Shown here piece by piece: positions 13,927 through 15,292 of a stretch of 15,292 bases of DNA; positions within the stretch are counted from its first letter, which is position 1, and each line of letters opens with the position of its first letter. A program made the translations under genes and the position numbers. Origin of the DNA: DAOUAM01 sp034433305 (GTDB lineage: Bacteria > Chloroflexota > Dehalococcoidia > Lucifugimonadales > DAOUAM01). The stretch covers positions 1 to 15,292 of the forward strand of contig DAOUAM010000040.1 of assembly GCA_034433305.1 (NCBI GenBank), in the 5' to 3' direction. The notes under the pieces were generated by a model. That model was not told the DNA's origin, ran no database searches, and was given only the letters and a program-made list of their open reading frames with translations.

Positions 13927-14952
13927 TCACTGGCGCGTGTAGGCGAGAATCAGGCCATTATTGCCCACGGCGATGCCTGTGCTGGAGTTGGCGAAGTGGA
14001 CGCGCCGGAGCGTCACGCCTTCGTCCTGCTGCTTCTGCTCCCGCCAGGTATGGCCGCCATCATCGGTAGCTACAATAACGCCACGCCCTCCAACGGCCCA
14101 GCCGTTGCTGGCGTCCAGGAAGTACACCCCGTTCAGGTCAACGGTAACGCCGCTGTCCACTTTTGTCCATGTCTGGCCGCCATCCGTGGTATGCAGGATG
14201 GTCCCGCCATCGCCCACCGCCCACCCATTGCTGGCATCCAGGAAGTATACACTCTGAAGTCCTGCTGTGACGCCGCTGGCCTGGCCTGACCAGGTGTTGC
14301 CGCCGTCGGCGGTGTGCAAAATGGTGCCACCGTCGCCCACGGCCCAGCCCTCCCGGGAGTTGATGAAGGCCAGGTCTCTCAGAGTGCTGGTAGTGCCGCT
14401 CTCCTGCCTGGCCCAGGTGCCGCCGCCGTCTGTGGTGTGTATAATGGCCCCTCCCAGGCCGACTATCCAGCCGGTGCTGGAGTCCACCATCTGGATGGCG
14501 TACAGGGGATTGGGGGTCGGGCTTTTCTGGGGCTGCCAGGTCTGCCCGCCGTCGCTGCTGTGCAGGATGGTGCCAAAGAATCCCACGGCCCAGACCGTTT
14601 TTGGGTCCACGGCGGATACGCCATGGAGGGCGTTGGCCGTATTAGTGTTCAGCTTGCTCCAGCTTGCGCCGCCGTCCGAGGTGACGCCCACAGTCCCGTC
14701 TGTGCCCACCACGTAGCCTGTCCTGTTGTCCACGAATACCACGTCATTGAGACCACTGCCCGGCGGCACGGTCACCGCGAAGCCCAACTGAGGGGGGAAC
14801 TGGGGCCTCGGCACCCATCTGGCGCCGCCGGGGCCGGACGAAGACAGTTGCTGGCCCACGGGCGGAGTAGGCGTTACCTGCTCACCGCCGCATGCCACCC
14901 ACAGTACCGCCCAGGCCATCAGAGCGGGTACGATAACCAAGGCCCGCTTCAT
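13927..14952 (-). CDS. YCF48/HCF136-like seven-repeat beta-propeller lipoprotein
   Basis: The 341-residue protein begins with MKR, a hydrophobic segment and V-A-C21, a lipobox, so it should be lipid-anchored outside the membrane, followed by a Pro/Thr linker. From about residue 70 it holds seven repeats of about 41 residues built on G-W-A-V-G-x-x-G-x-I-L-H-T-x-D-G-G-x-T-W, the last lacking its end, fitting a seven-bladed propeller. This matches the photosystem II stability factor YCF48/BNR-like family, whose non-photosynthetic members are widespread exported proteins of unclear role, often thought to help assembly or bind ligands. AGGGAGG at 14958-14964 supports the ATG at 14952. Repeats four to six are close in sequence, suggesting recent duplication. 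Nothing nearby shows a photosynthetic setting, so no photosystem role is proposed. Confidence 0.88.
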   Translation of the reverse strand: MKRALVIVPALMAWAVLWVACGGEQVTPTPPVGQQLSSSGPGGARWVPRPQFPPQLGFAVTVPPGSGLNDVVFVDNRTGYVVGTDGTVGVTSDGGASWSKLNTNTANALHGVSAVDPKTVWAVGFFGTILHSSDGGQTWQPQKSPTPNPLYAIQMVDSSTGWIVGLGGAIIHTTDGGGTWARQESGTTSTLRDLAFINSREGWAVGDGGTILHTADGGNTWSGQASGVTAGLQSVYFLDASNGWAVGDGGTILHTTDGGQTWTKVDSGVTVDLNGVYFLDASNGWAVGGRGVIVATDDGGHTWREQKQQDEGVTLRRVHFANSSTGIAVGNNGLILAYTRQ

Positions 14953-15032
14953 CGCTACCTCCCTGTATGGTGTGAAGGATTGTACTCAAGCCCCATCCAC
15001 TGTGACAAGCTGCCGCGATGGAAAATGATGGA

Positions 15033-15051
15033 CAATATCCGTTAGATATTG
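15033..15051. promoter_or_regulatory. Inverted repeat in the AT-rich control region
   Basis: CAATATC at 15033-15039 and GATATTG at 15045-15051 form a perfect 7-base dyad with a 5-base spacer. It touches the possible -35 element at 15049, a location suited to an operator, between the divergently read beta-propeller and terminal lipoprotein genes. Confidence 0.4.
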
Positions 15052-15077
15052 AAAAGTCAAATCCCAGTGATGATACT
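15049..15077 (+). promoter_or_regulatory. Possible promoter of the terminal lipoprotein gene
   Basis: TTGAAA at 15049-15054, a 17-base spacer and GATACT at 15072-15077 make a fair sigma70-type match in an AT-rich segment. It would leave an untranslated leader of about 140 bases. Other AT-rich candidates further downstream, such as around 15100-15130, are also possible. Confidence 0.4.
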
Positions 15078-15114
15078 AACCGATAATAATTTTACGGACT
15101 GGTATAGCCTATTC

Positions 15115-15131
15115 ATACATAGATATACATA
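15115..15131 (+). repeat. Direct repeat ATACATA with 10-base phasing
   Basis: ATACATA occurs at 15115-15121 and again at 15125-15131, so the copies are one helical turn apart. They lie in the AT-rich leader before the lipoprotein gene. Chance occurrence in low-complexity AT sequence is possible. Confidence 0.35.
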
Positions 15132-15221
15132 AGAGACTATGTAGAGACAAGTCGAGGTGACATGGTAGTAAGCTGGAGCGGCGGATGGGGCCGCGAGTCC
15201 GGAGTACCAGGGGAGGTCAAC

Positions 15222-15292
15222 ATGAGGGTCTGGCATAAATTACTGGCAGTGTCGGTAGCTGTTGGTCTGATGGTGGCCCTGGGCTGTGGCGC
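15222..15292 (+). CDS. Lipoprotein, N-terminal fragment (runs off the window)
   Basis: Only the first 23 complete codons are visible. They encode a signal of the lipoprotein type: a positively charged start (MRVWHK), a hydrophobic core, then A-L-G-C at residues 19-22. The ATG is preceded by GGGGAGGT at about 15210-15217 with 4-5 bases of spacing. Family and function cannot be told. Exported solute-binding proteins and other lipoproteins often begin this way. Confidence 0.65.
   Translation, partial: MRVWHKLLAVSVAVGLMVALGCG

Overview
The window looks like a chromosomal stretch of a GC-rich bacterium. The best guess is a Chloroflexota member (SAR202/Dehalococcoidia-like). This rests on a complete alternative complex III (ACIII) gene cluster with separate ActB1 and ActB2 genes, a tethered ECF sigma factor, and dispersed G/C-rich palindromic repeats. 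It is an inference, because no ribosomal or other marker gene is present.

Layout. Positions 1-87 are the C-terminal tail of an IS110-type transposase. The IS end (about 106) directly abuts a REP-like palindromic repeat (107-180), a second copy of which lies inverted at 8967-9040. Positions 181-629 hold no gene I can support. A strong sigma70-type promoter (630-657), overlapped by a CRP/FNR-type palindrome (649-664), precedes the main operon. That operon runs 718-8849 on the + strand: a small two-helix membrane protein, pentaheme cytochrome c (ActA), molybdopterin-oxidoreductase-like ActB1, four-cluster ferredoxin-like ActB2, two NrfD-type membrane subunits, ActD (DUF3341) and a monoheme lipoprotein cytochrome (ActE). 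Together they should form a membrane quinol:electron-acceptor oxidoreductase that replaces cytochrome bc1. No terminal oxidase genes follow.

Positions 8850-9250 are a gene-free, repeat-rich interval between convergent genes. On the - strand, 9251-10633 encodes one polypeptide joining an ECF sigma factor, a zinc-binding anti-sigma-like motif, a membrane helix and an exported domain. Divergent from it lies a class III (CaiB/BaiF) CoA-transferase (10915-12162), followed by a nucleotide-sugar epimerase of the UDP-glucuronate 4-epimerase type (12311-13282).

Convergent to these, on the - strand, are a HAD-family phosphatase (13279-13893) and, upstream of it, a seven-repeat YCF48/HCF136-like beta-propeller lipoprotein (13927-14952). 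An AT-rich intergenic segment with an inverted repeat and a helically phased direct repeat (about 15033-15131) precedes a lipoprotein gene that starts at 15222 and runs off the window.

The act genes clearly work as one complex. The genes from 9251 onward show no evident functional link to it. The points most worth a second look are the single-chain sigma/anti-sigma fusion, the IS110 end in a REP-like repeat, and the ACIII operon itself (split ActB, a missing cluster ligand in ActB1, an extra leading membrane protein, and a possible CRP/FNR-type control site).
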